64,000 nt of DNA, from positions 9,601,501-9,665,500 of the forward strand of contig NC_083505.1 in the NCBI RefSeq assembly GCF_032362555.1, written 5' to 3'. The notes beneath the pieces are model-generated. The model saw only the letters and a list, made by a program, of their open reading frames with translations. It did not search any database and was not told the DNA's origin. A program made the position numbers and the translations under genes. This DNA is from Amyelois transitella (lineage: Eukaryota > Arthropoda > Insecta > Lepidoptera > Pyralidae). Of the stretch, positions 24,505-35,413 are shown one piece after another. How positions within the stretch are numbered: the stretch's first letter is position 1; each line of letters starts with the position of its first letter.

Positions 24505-25030
24505 GAATCTCCGCATAACTACTAGACGGATTTGAATGAAACTTTTTTTTATTTATATACCTAGGTAGCTGTTAAGTATTTATTGAGGAATTTATGCAAC
24601 ACTTGATGAGTAGTTGCGACACGCTGCTGGTAAGCAAATGAGGTGGAGGACTGTGTATCCTCCATTCGGGGTAAGCCAATCCGTGCCTGTGCACTGCGCA
24701 ACAGGTAACATTCTGAAATTACGGGTGAACAATCCGTAAGATCAATACAATCCAAAGGTTCGAAATACTTCTGAAAAATTTCCCCCTGTACGCTTGTAAG
24801 ATAAGAAGTATATAGACCTAGGTAATCTGTGTATGATTTTGGAAACTGGAACACTTGATGGAGTATGCCTGCATTAAAACACACGTAAAACGGAGAATCC
24901 CGTTTCCTGAAATTTTACAAAACCCTCTTTAAGTGAACCTAAAAAGGCTTTGAAATATGACATGTTACATACCAAATTTCAGTTTTCTAGGAGACCCAGC
25001 GGTTTGGGCTGTGCGTTGTCTGTCAGTCAC
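24505..25030. repeat. TE-derived sequence flanking an orphan exon
   Basis: Contains ACTACTAGACGGATTTG at the low end and ATACCAAATTTCAGTTTTC with a CAGCGGTTTGGGCTGTGCG block at the high end, both repeat-like motifs seen widely in moths. An exon-like open frame lies between them (24561-24870). Confidence 0.45.
24561..24870 (-). pseudogene. Orphan exon-like ORF, unknown protein, probable gene fragment
   Basis: Minus strand: an acceptor-like TTTTAATGCAG precedes an open stretch of about 102 codons (GILHQVFQFPKSYTDYLG ... SVQGEIFQKYFEPLDCIDL ... LHKFLNKYLTAT) ending in a stop, with AATAAA-like sequence beyond. The composition (helical, mixed charge, Cys pairs) looks like a real cytoplasmic or nuclear protein's last exon rather than a chance ORF. 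No partner exon was found upstream on this strand before PCIF1, and both sides are repeat sequence, so a captured or stranded exon is the best guess. I do not recognise the family. Confidence 0.4.
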
Positions 25031-25039
25031 TCAGAAATG

Positions 25040-26290
25040 GAAGAGTCTTATATAAAGTTGATCAGCCTGATGAATATTTTTTGATGAGGTATAAAAATCT
25101 AAAATCTTGATATAAATACTTCACTCGAGATTGTTTAAAAGCTGAATAAATAGGTTAACTCGCGTCGCGTTTCGACATCTCACTTACCTACATCACATTC
25201 TATCCATATACACTCACAAGCTAGAAGATCTCCAATAACTGCACTGGTAAAATAAAAACGTCAGTTTTTTATTTATAAAATATAATGATGAACAATCAAA
25301 TAAATCTTTATAGAACTATACAACAGAACTCGTAAAAGAACTTACAAAAATAAGTAGATAACTAAAAGATTCCTAAAACTATATACATTCAGTTCATAGT
25401 GCACACATAGTGACCATCTGTCAGAAATACAATAACGTTCGTCGGGAATTCCTGCTCGGGGTATAAATGGAACTCGAGCTGGTTAGATCATGTCGATTTA
25501 TAATTAAAGTTTACCACTAGCCCACATTTAGTATAGACACAAAACATTAATGGACCAGGATATTTAATGTGTATACGTACTCCACTTAATTCACAAATTC
25601 TCAGCAACAACGGGCATTTTTCTTTGAGATATTGCCGAACTTTGTATTATATTCTTGGACATGTGGACGTAAGTACATAGGCGAAGACGATGGACAATGC
25701 AAAAAACGTTTCGCCCACACTAATTATAGAAGGGGAGTCCGAGATGCTAAATTTGCAATTACTAAAGCGTCATTACGTATTTGCGATTACGAAGATTGGG
25801 TTCTAAAACGAAATGTTTGTAATTTTGGACCAGTTCTCATTTCTAAGACAATATATAGATACTTGATTAAATGCATAACGTATTTTACTACTAAATGTAC
25901 TATAATCTTCCTTAGAAAAAGATTTACCTGTTGTTGAAAACTGTATGAAAGTTCGTCCAGTACTTTTTGAATTTAATGCGAACAGAGAGACGCGGAGGGG
26001 GACTTTGCTTTATTATATGTAGTGATACAATATTGAAACTTGGTCTATGGTTTTGGTCCTCATTCTGAGGAAGTATGAGGATGGTGCAAGGGAGTGAGAA
26101 AAAAGCGAGAAATGATGCTAGAAGCTGTCGTCGAGTAGAAAATGTAAACGCAACTGTATTGCTCCACTGTTCAAATGAAAGGTATTTTGTAAATTGTCGG
26201 TTAATATTGTTTTACAGTCATACAGTATATAAAAAATTTTACGTTCAAATTATTAGATTATTGAAACATTCATGTCAATGTTCTACATGT
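25040..26290. other. Intergenic, no convincing gene
   Basis: A 101-codon open frame at 25632-25937 (+) has no recognisable domain, no supporting splice signals and low-complexity codon use; I do not call it. The end nearest 26298 is the PCIF1 3' UTR. Confidence 0.4.
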
Positions 26291-26539
26291 ACAAAACTTT
26301 ATTAAATTTTGTCGAGTACTCTTAATGCGCGTGCCTGTATATATTTTTATGGTATTTTTAGTTTACAGGGTATAAGGTTTCTCCCCTTATGATTTTTTGA
26401 CGCGCTCGAGTAATGTGCCAAATTTTTGCTCGGTCTCCCCTACTACTTCAAAAGGCTCATTAAATAGCTCAGATGACATTAAAATAGTTTTTGAAGCAAG
26501 GGGGCTATTAATGAAGATCGCCAAGGTATTTGTTTAACC

Positions 26540-29500
26540 CTACCGCTTGTCGGGCGCGGCGGGCGGCGCGGCGGGCGGCGCGGCGGGCGGCGCGGGCGCG
26601 GCGTCGGGCGCGGGCGGCGTGGGCGGGCGCGCGCGCGGCCGCCACGCGTCCAGCAGCGCCTCCACGCGCTCGTCCGTGGGCCCCCAGCGCGCGAAGCCCG
26701 CCGCGTTCTGTAGCCACACCACCACCGTGCCGCCGCCCCAGCGGAAGTACACCTCGTTCCTGGAAGTTCCATTAATTCGTTAACGATTCTTTCGAATTTT
26801 CTATTTCTATTCTAGCGAAAGTTTTTCTAACTTTGTTTATCACGTTCCCCATCCGCAAGAGGCGGTGCGAATAGTGGGAATAAGAGGCCCAAATCCACAA
26901 GTCCGAGGAAAAATATTTATTGACTGTATTCCACACATTTGACAAAAAAACTAATATTAGTTAAAGAAAATAAATAATAATAATTATCAAATCAATGAAT
27001 AACTCACTTAGGATGTACATGCTGGAACCCGTGTCTGTATTCATGTTCAAAAGCCGGTATCACTACCTGAAAATGATAATAAAAATTTAACTGCAAAAGT
27101 TTTCCTTCCACTGTGCAATATGTTTTATTTAGTCTGTTTGTTGTGGAATGCAACCGGGACACACAAAAATGAGAAGGATTTTTTGAAATGTATGACGTCC
27201 TAACCTGTTTCCGCTTGAAGTGGCTGGCCTGCAGCTTGTGCAGCGCGTGCGTGGCGCGGTCGGGCCACTCGGGCAGCACCACCACGAAGCTGAGCGGCTC
27301 GGCCGACTCCGACAGCAGCCGCTCCATGTGCCGCAGCGCCGCCTCCAGCAGCTCCTCGCAGTACGGCGGGTGCGCCACCATCGACCCCGACACCGGGCGC
27401 AGCTCCAAAAACGGCCTGGAGAACAAACATTTCGTTTTTATATATTTTTTATTTTATTATTATATATTAGGGAAACCATCGACGTACTACCTATATGTAG
27501 ATCCACAATCCCGCCATAATATGTCCAAATTGAACAAATTCGTCCGTCCGGTCGTAAATGGATCATTATAAACTTATAATAATCAGGCACACAGTCCTCA
27601 AATATTAATCCTCATTTCGAATGGACAAAAGTAAAACATAAATATGAATGACAGTAGTAGGAACTAATAAAAATGAGCTATCCTTGAACGTCATTATTTC
27701 AATAAATTACATTATATATAATATATATACGAGACAAATTACACAGATTGAGTTAGCCTCGAAGGAAGTTCGAGACTTGTGTTACGAGATACTAACTCAA
27801 CGATACTATATTTTATAATAAATACTTATATAGATAAACATCCAAGACCCAGGCCAATAAGAAAAAGTTCGTTTCTCATCATGGCCTGGCCGGGATTCGA
27901 ACCCGGGACCGCCGGTGTCACAGACAAGCGTACTACCGCTGCGCCACCGAGGCCGTCAAAATTGTAGGTATATTGTTTATATCTAAATCTAGTATATACA
28001 TATAGTTGATCAAAGGGAACGTACAAAATACTGCATCACTATACTTTGTTGCATAGGAAAAGTTTTGAATGTGGATGAAGCGAAAAAGCCTCAGCCCGGG
28101 TGTGCTTTCAAACCTATCTCTCTCCATCTTGCACGGTCTTCGGCGTCCCCAGGCTATATTTTTCACAAAAAACAAACTCCAAATGAAATCACTCTTACCC
28201 TCGCGAACCAAAATAAGAGTCAGTGTCCGCGAACGCCGAGCAGTACTGTCTGAAGTAGCAGTCGAGCGGGCTCGCGAAGCACTCGAACGTGACTCCGAAG
28301 CAGCGGTGCAGGCACTCCAGCACCGGCACAGGCAGCGACATCTGCGTCAGGTGCGCCTCGCCTCCCGCGCCCACCCACGCCGCGTACCTAGATATAATTA
28401 TATTAGATATATATAAATTTAGGTAAGTATATAGAAAATTGGATACAAGGCATTACACAATGACGTCAACACAAACATATATTATGTCGGAAAAAAATTC
28501 TTATTTAGAATCTGGTTTCGAAAGTGGCCGAATGGTTTATGTCTAAGGGAGTAGAAAAGCTAAGTCTCGAAAAGGCTGAAAGGATGCAGTTTATGCATCG
28601 TGATTCGTGACAGGTTTCTAGCCTATCGCCTCAAAGAAGAATCTAATCGGCTTTTACAATGTGTGTTTCGACAATAGTTAAATTTTTTGATATTTCCTTA
28701 ATCTCATCGATATCCATGGGAAAAGGTGGAGTGGTCCTTTACTGAAGGGTCGGGAACTACCTATACGAAACGTCAACACAACTTTATGTAAATCAATTAC
28801 TGCTTTGAAAGTACAAGTGTTTAAGAAGCAGCAGAACTATAGCTTTAGCGCTAGACCGCGTGTGAATTTCCAAAAAAAAACAAAATAAACGTATGTTTAA
28901 TCCTGAAGGTCTTGTCTCTGTCTAAAAATCAGCAACATCGGTCCAGTAGGGTTGATATTTTAGTTTATTCGTAACAAAAAACATATTTTAATACAAGCTG
29001 TCCCGGCAAACGTTGTTTTGCCATATAAATAATTTATAAGTAATTTCTAGTTAAAAAAAATGTTAAGGTTGGGCAACCCTTATCACTAAGGGGTATGAAA
29101 AATAGATGTTGGCCGATTCTTAGACCTACTCAATATGCTCACAAAATTTCATGAGAATCGTTTCGGAGGAGTACGAGAACGAACATTGTAACACGAGAAT
29201 TTTATATATTTTAATATAATAATATTATGTAATATGGATGAATTGTTAGGCGTAAATTAATATTGTTGGCAAGCTTAGAGATCTGGGAGCACGGCAGTGC
29301 CCCCGCCAAGTCGAGCAAAAAAAGCGGCACGGCCATACCATCCTTTTCTCGAAGCAATTCAGGCTATTTTCGACCCTCCTATAATTTCGTTGTGGATGAA
29401 AAAGAAGCCTGAAAGATAATACATTTATAGCTTGTTTTGGAGACGAGAGCGCGAGCGCGTAAAATATTTTTAATATTGACATGATAATAACTTATGTAAA

Positions 29501-32500
29501 AACTTAAAACAGAAGATCTTTTAAGTAGAAACTAAATAGATTAACCGACTTGGTATTACATGGATCTCACAACTTTTTACGGTGAAAGACTGAGCTGCTC
29601 GACTTGGGTTTTTTTACAGGATGTTTTTGATGGCTCACTTTATCCGTAGGACTGATCAGCGCCTTTCGCGAGCCTTTTGTAGAGTCTTTGCGTGGAGAGG
29701 AGTGGAGCTCAGACGAGAGTCACTTCGAACTTTCTTCAACATCGAGATCGTAGACGAAAGAAAGAACACAACTGGGACTAACAAATAAAGTAACTATTAG
29801 GCGAATAGTGATATTGAGTAAATACATTTTTGTATTTATTACAAATAATGAGCCTTGACTTACCGCCGCAACAGGCACCATACGCGCGACAAAAACTGCT
29901 CGAACTTTTTGTCGTCAAAACAACTGTATCGGTAAAGGCATTCCTGAAAAAGAACAAGATCAAGATTAAAATATATTTTTCAGATATGTGGCGACATCAC
30001 ATCGACATCGCAAATAAATTGACGCGCTCAGCCAATAGCAGCGAGGAATCCTAATCGCGATTACAAAGATTTCACGGATTGGATCATAAATACAACCTCC
30101 GAGTCAACATCGTCCGAGCCGCGGTTCCCCAGGCATAACACCTTTGGAACAGCGGAGACTGTTGGCGTTGTCTACCCCACAAGGGATAAAGACGTGATAA
30201 TATGTATGTGTGTGTATAATAAAAAAATAATGCTTGTATTATAAACTGCATCATATAGTCGCGTCTTAAGGATTAAAACACATACATACATACATATGGT
30301 CACGTCTATATCCCTTGCGGGGTAGACAGAGCCAACAGTCTTGAAAAGACTGAATGGCCACATTCAGCTATTTGGCTTAATGATAGAATTCAGATTCAAA
30401 TAGTGTCACTATTTGAATCTGAATTCTATCATTAAGCTTGCTAGCCCATCGCCTAAAAAAGAATCCCAAGTTTGTAAGCCTATCCCTTAGTCGCCTTTTA
30501 CGACATCCATGGGAAAGAGATGGAGTGGTCCTATTCTTTTTTGTATTGGTGCCCACACGGCACTAAAACACATTTCAACAATAAACGCATTAAATATGAC
30601 TACAAATTTAAAGAATTAAAGGGTAAATTTCACCACATTGCTTGAGTAACAACAAAAAGTTAACTTTAAGAGAACTAATGTATTAAAAAAAGTTAAATGT
30701 GTGACTAACAGTAACAGTAAGAAGTAACTTGGATGTCTGTTCAATAATCCTAATGAATATCAAGTTTTATAATTCTGTCCTAAATTAATGTGACAATTAG
30801 CGGGATCATTAACCTTACAGAATATGTATGTACCTCAACATGTATGACTTTTCTATAACGTAATAAGTTACATACCAACTTTTGTAAATAAGTAGCATTA
30901 AGAATTTGGGTCTCCCCCAAATATCGCAGGAGAGCCTGGTCACGGTCGAGGAAATGTTCCACGAGCGGCGGCCGCGGCGAAGGCACCGCGAACTGTACAG
31001 GGTAGCACCACACCTTGCGCAGCGCCGCCTGCTGCAGGGGAGCTTGAAGTTCCTAATATTAAAAATAACTTTTAGATTTTTTTGATAACTCGAATACTTA
31101 TGTAGTGTACTTTGTCTTTAGTAGATTTAATTATAAGTTGTATCTACATCACCTTGCATCCTTTTTCTACTTTTGTGGTTATTAAAAACTGTGTTGTGTT
31201 GTTGGAAAATAGTAAAAACAATAACCTGAATCCCATTTTCTTTAAGAAGAGTACTGTGCTTTTCTCTTATTTTTCGAGCATACTCAGCTGACAAATGGTA
31301 AATCTTCAAACATATCCCCTCTACGGAAACTTTTACTGTTTCTGATAGATGTGGTTGACATTGTCTCTGAAACAAATAAATCTATTTATTATTCCATAAA
31401 TCATTATATACCACATCTGTATACCTTACCAAATAGGCTCTACCATTAGTCACCAGATCAAAGACCATGGTTTAAAGATGTGACATGCTTCCATGCTGGT
31501 ATGTATGGTAGTGGATAAAAAACAAATTGTGTGCCAGCTACTGCTCTTCCTTTGCAGATTGTAAAAGTCAATCAAGGAAAAGGCTAATAAACTTGGGATT
31601 CTTTTTAAATACTAACCCTGAGATGAGCCAGTCTGTCCTGAAAGTCATCATATGTAGCTCCAACAGTTCTTCTCAACCATTGAAATGTATCTTCTGCATT
31701 CCACTTAACAACTTTTCGACTTTCTGGGGAAGCATTTCTAGATTCAATCATCTTCTTGGCAGCCTCAGCATAACGAGATAGTTGTTTACGGGCATCTCCC
31801 GTAAACTTAGGGTGAGTTAGTTTGATAGGAATATCATTCATGATTTCTTCATACATTGATCTAGATATTTCTGGAAAGCAGTGACTCGGAAGCAAGGGGT
31901 CAGAGCCACCTTGATCATTGACTTTACGTTCCATCAACCAACGATTAAATGAGTCCTTAGGAGCATCAATGCTTTCTCTTGTGTGACACAATTCTTGGTA
32001 ACACTGTCTTAACTTATTTGCTAAGGTAAATCTGAATCCTTCTATTTCTGGATGTGGGTGTGGGCAGATAGTGGGTGGACGTTCATAAATCACCACATTT
32101 GTTGGTACTTCAATGTCCCAAGGACCAGCCAAAACAAATTTTTTTGGAGGTGGACCGTTATCTTCTGAAGGACGTCGTTTGGTGGCACCTGGAGTCATAT
32201 TACCAGGGTTAGGTGGACCTGTGTGACATATACCCAAAGGATCTGTGATCGGATCAAAATCCCTTTTAACAGCAGGCAATTCCCACATAGATTCACCCGA
32301 TAATTTGTTCCAAAAATAAGGTCTATTTTCCCGTTTTGACCAATATTTTCTCCAGCCCTGTTGCAACAAATCTGGGTGCAAGTCTGCGGCGAGATGAGGG
32401 GCGAGCGGGGCGGGAGCTCCAGGTGTTTGAGGAGTCTCGCCACTGCCGCTAGGTGAAGATTGGAGTTCCGGTGAAGAATCACTGTGTGTTGTATTTGTTT

Positions 32501-32546
32501 CCCACGATGAGGAGCCGGCCACCACTTTATCACGGACATCATTCAT
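26540..32546 (-). CDS. PCIF1: PCIF1/CAPAM: Pol II CTD-binding, cap m6Am methyltransferase family
   Basis: Eight exons, 31617-32546, 31226-31366, 30876-31052, 29864-29943, 28199-28387, 27205-27415, 27008-27066 and 26540-26759, give 668 aa (human 704). A WW domain at about 58-91 ([17 protein letters not shown]) binds the Ser5-phosphorylated Pol II tail. The helical domain ([32 protein letters not shown]) and the methyltransferase core ([64 protein letters not shown]) are conserved. The catalytic NPPF tetrapeptide is replaced by HPPY at 521-524. The tail is an Ala/Pro-rich, very GC-rich repeat. AATAAA on the minus strand lies at 26298-26303. It is divergent from JMJD4. Confidence 0.96.
27725..27962 (-). 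mobile_element. tRNA-derived SINE
   Basis: Minus strand: a tRNA-like head (GGCCTCGGTGGCGCAGCGG, an A-box match) and B box GGTTCGAATCC inside a CCGGG/CCCGG T-arm, with acceptor arms pairing at six of seven positions, followed by a body that runs through TGGCCTGGGTCTTGGATG to an AT-rich tail. It lies between PCIF1 exons 5 and 6. The tRNA fold is imperfect and continues into a repeat body, so a SINE and not a tRNA gene. Confidence 0.75.
28560..28770 (-). mobile_element. Decayed SINE-like copy, PCIF1 intron 4
   Basis: Diverged matches to the family: AAAGGCTGAAAGG, GACAGGTTTCTAGCCTATCG, then CGGCTTTTACAAT and CATCCATGGGAAAAGG with GGAGTGGTCC. The terminal GGGAACTACC corresponds to the family's 5' end. 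Confidence 0.55.
29987..30143 (+). mobile_element. Partial LTR remnant, PCIF1 intron 3
   Basis: Shares the start TGTGGCGACATC and the block TTGACGCGCTCAGCCAATAG with the LTR at 5593 but covers only its first part. A fossil fragment with no internal region; it lies 44 bp from the exon 4 boundary. Confidence 0.6.
30148..30220 (+). mobile_element. SINE-like 3' tail fragment
   Basis: Carries GACTGTTGGCGTTGTCTACC and the ACAAGGGATAAAGACGTGAT tail followed by a TATGTG microsatellite. It directly follows the LTR fragment, in the opposite orientation to the next copy at 30281. Confidence 0.6.
30281..30564 (-). mobile_element. SINE-like repeat with an internal palindrome
   Basis: Full-length family member in PCIF1 intron 3 with an ACATAC tail at the low end. 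Unlike all other copies it contains a 61-bp perfect palindrome (30376-30436) made by inverted repetition of its own CTTAATGATAGAATTCAG segment. Confidence 0.85.
30376..30436. repeat. 61-bp palindrome, 30-bp arms, 1-nt centre
   Basis: 30376-30405 and 30407-30436 are exact reverse complements. The arm is normal SINE-like sequence; the inverted arm replaces the GACAGG bases found at this point in other copies, so it arose inside the element. Confidence 0.95.
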
Positions 32547-33502
32547 GTTGCCGCACAATCACAATCGAAAGAGGTTTATAATAAAACAATAAACAATATT
32601 GTTTGAAAATGTTTAAAAAAGTAAAATAGATATAGATATATTTAAGAACCAAGTCCAGACATTTATGACTTATAAGGTTCCAATAAGTACAAAAATTTAC
32701 ATGCGATTAACAATAATGTTAGCGCCAAGAAAATGTTACCGAAAAACAAAGATTGATCTAAGCGATACACACATTAATACATGTCAAATAATGATTTAAA
32801 AATATTATCATAAAAATAACATTAAAAGTTTATAGAAAACAACACGAAAAACTGTTGTCGTAAGATTTGTGAATAAAATAGCGGAGATCCCCAAGCACCG
32901 CCATCACATAATGACAACAGTTGACAACATACACACACACAACAGCACAGATGTCAAATAAAACAAATTGACAACTCTCAACTCCAATGTTACCAACTTT
33001 GAATAGCATGAATTGTGGGACGGCATGCCACTCTCTGTGTTTGTTTTAATCAAGTTTTCTTGTTAATAGATGGCTCGTCTTTTAATTATTAGCAAAATAG
33101 CAAATGACCAAATGTCAAAGTCAAAATATTAGAATGTTTGTTTCGCAGAATCAAAAACATCAATAAAAATAATTGACTTATTTATTTATAATTTGTACAT
33201 ACGTAGGTCGAAACTCTTATAAAGAAATAAATTCGTATTTTGTTATGTAATTAATTACGTTGCATGCAGTGATTACATAATAAATAAAAGATAAACTTTT
33301 TTTTATAATATCTTTATAGTGTACAGAAATATGCAATTTAATGTAATATTTTTAAATCTGTGGCAATTACAATCAAAATTATTTGCTAGGTACCTTTGTG
33401 TTTTACATAATAAGAAGCGTTAAGCGGTACATTACATACACTTAATATAAATAAACATAGCAAATTGAATGTGAATAGTGTAAATACACGGACAATTTCA
33501 AA
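32547..33502. promoter_or_regulatory. Shared divergent promoter region of PCIF1 and JMJD4
   Basis: 956 bp between the two start codons, AT-rich, with no reading frame. It contains both promoters and 5' UTRs; no specific factor site was recognised. Confidence 0.5.
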
Positions 33503-35133
33503 ATGCATGAAATTGAAATAAGCTTGGAAGACAAAAATTATCCTAGTTACAATTACTTTAACTACTTTTCGATTGATAATGTTGATTATGATAAAATCAC
33601 CTATGATTTTTTTTTCACTAATTATATGCTCAAAAATGTTCCATGCATTATTAAAAATGTCAGCTTAAACTGGGAATGCAACAGTAAATGGATTAAAAAT
33701 GGTACAATTTCATACGATTATTTTATACAAGAATACGGTGACTTGGAAGCACCTATAGCAGATTGTAATAAAATAAATTTTAATGCTCATACAAAAACTG
33801 ACATGAAAGTTGCAACTTATATGGAATATTTAAAAAGTATCTCAAAAGAAAAATTATTGTATCTAAAAGATTGGCATCTTCGAAAATTACGACGAAATGA
33901 TTACTTTTATGAGGTACCATTCACTTTTGCGTCCGACTGGTTAAATGAATTTGCAGTTGATCATAATCAGGATGATTTCATGTTTGTATATATAGGACCT
34001 CAAGAATCTTGGTATGTAGTATTCAAAGTCTATAAATATACTATCCATTTTCTTGTAGTTAAGGTCTAGCTTAACCAAAAGAAGGCAAATTAACAGCAGG
34101 GACAGTTCTGTAACAAGTTGCTAGCCTAAAGAAAAATAATTTATTCATGAAGTATTTATGCCTCTCCCTTGTCAGTCAGCTGCGTCTCTTGATACAGTCA
34201 GCACATAAAGAGATGCAGCTGGCACACATATATGTTTTCATTCACTACCAGAATCAGCTTGGAAGCTTGCGCTAGTGCAAGTCCCAGTTCCCGGAACCTC
34301 CACCATAGTTGCTTTGTGACCTGCGGTCTGCTTTTGTTTTATATTCCGCAATATGTCCTATATATAATGTTATAAAACAGAATCATACCCACTATATTTT
34401 TATATAGGTATTAAAATTACATACATATATGTAACAACAACATTGATTTTATTCATCTTTTTTTTTCAGGACACCTTTGCATGCAGATGTCTATAATTCA
34501 TTCAGTTGGTCAGTAAATGTTGTAGGAAGAAAAAAGTGGATTTTGTTCCCACCAGGGGAGGAAGAAAATCTGAAGGATTCTTTGGGAAATTTGCCATTAC
34601 TTGTGCATACTGATAAAGAAAAAACTGCAAAATACTTAGAAATTATACAAGAACCAGGTGATGCTATATTTGTTCCATCTGGTTGGTTTCATCAAGTTTT
34701 CAACTTATTGGACACTATTTCTATCAATCATAATTGGATCAATGCTTGTAACATTGAACTTGTATGGAAAGCATTGCAAAAATGCTTGATTTCTGTGGAG
34801 AAGGAAATTGAAGAATTCAAAGGTGAACCTGAATATTATTCACAATGTGAACTTATTCTTAAATCTGTATTTGGTATGGATATAGGGTCTTTTATGACTT
34901 TTTTATCTTATATTAGCAAGAAAAGAGTAAAACAATTGGAAAATATAAATTTACGATTTAATGACCATAAATTAGGAGAAAATCATATCAGGTTTGATAT
35001 AAAAGTTCTATCAACAATAATAAATAGTATAGATATAAATGAAAACTTATTCTTAAATAATGATCTTTATACAAATCTTAAAACTGATTTTATTGAAACT
35101 AAATTGTTACTTTCTACATACAACAAACCTTGA
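33503..35133 (+). CDS. JMJD4: JMJD4, JmjC 2-oxoglutarate oxygenase (eRF1 lysyl hydroxylase family)
   Basis: Exons 33503-34011 and 34470-35133 give 390 aa; the intron splits the Trp170 codon just before the metal site. JMJD4 hydroxylates a lysine of the termination factor eRF1 in the cytoplasm, using iron and 2-oxoglutarate. The facial triad is visible: His174 and Asp176 in TPLHADVYNSFSWSVN, and His257 in DTISINHNWIN. The lysine-rich GRKKW and the VPSGWFHQVFNL turn are also typical. The C-terminal helical part (about 270-390) is less conserved. AATAAA near 35334 is a likely polyadenylation site. It is convergent with AMACR, stop codons 280 bp apart. Confidence 0.95.
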
Positions 35134-35413
35134 AACTTCATTATACTTCACAGATTATTTATTTACTAGTTGTAAACCGCAGTTCCACTTGTTAAATTAT
35201 ATTCCCGTTCCCATGAGAATTTCCCAGCCTATGTCTAAATCTTTCAAATTCAGTCCAATTATTTTACTTGTTGAGGTTTATTATTACAAATTAAATTACA
35301 AATATTTTCCCTTTATAATATTGTATGTATGTAAAATAAATAAAAATAATATACATATAGAATATGACAATATAACAGTATTATTGATGTATATAACTAG
35401 ATACCTGCTGATT

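Noticed and set aside
25632-25937. 101-codon plus-strand frame
   Set aside because: No domain, no splice or promoter support and no similarity I can name; lies in repeat-rich intergenic DNA.
26508-26783. Several overlapping Ala/Arg/Pro-rich frames
   Set aside because: All are shadows of the GC-rich PCIF1 last exon.
27880-27962. tRNA-like cloverleaf
   Set aside because: A and B boxes are present but the anticodon arm is poor and the sequence continues into a repeat body; best explained as a SINE head.
27779-27967. Short frame containing a GFEPGT-like string
   Set aside because: This is the translated B-box region of the tRNA-derived SINE, a well-known annotation artefact.
32195-32542. 115-codon alternative minus-strand frame
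   Set aside because: Shifted frame of PCIF1 coding exon 1; the WW domain is in the other frame.
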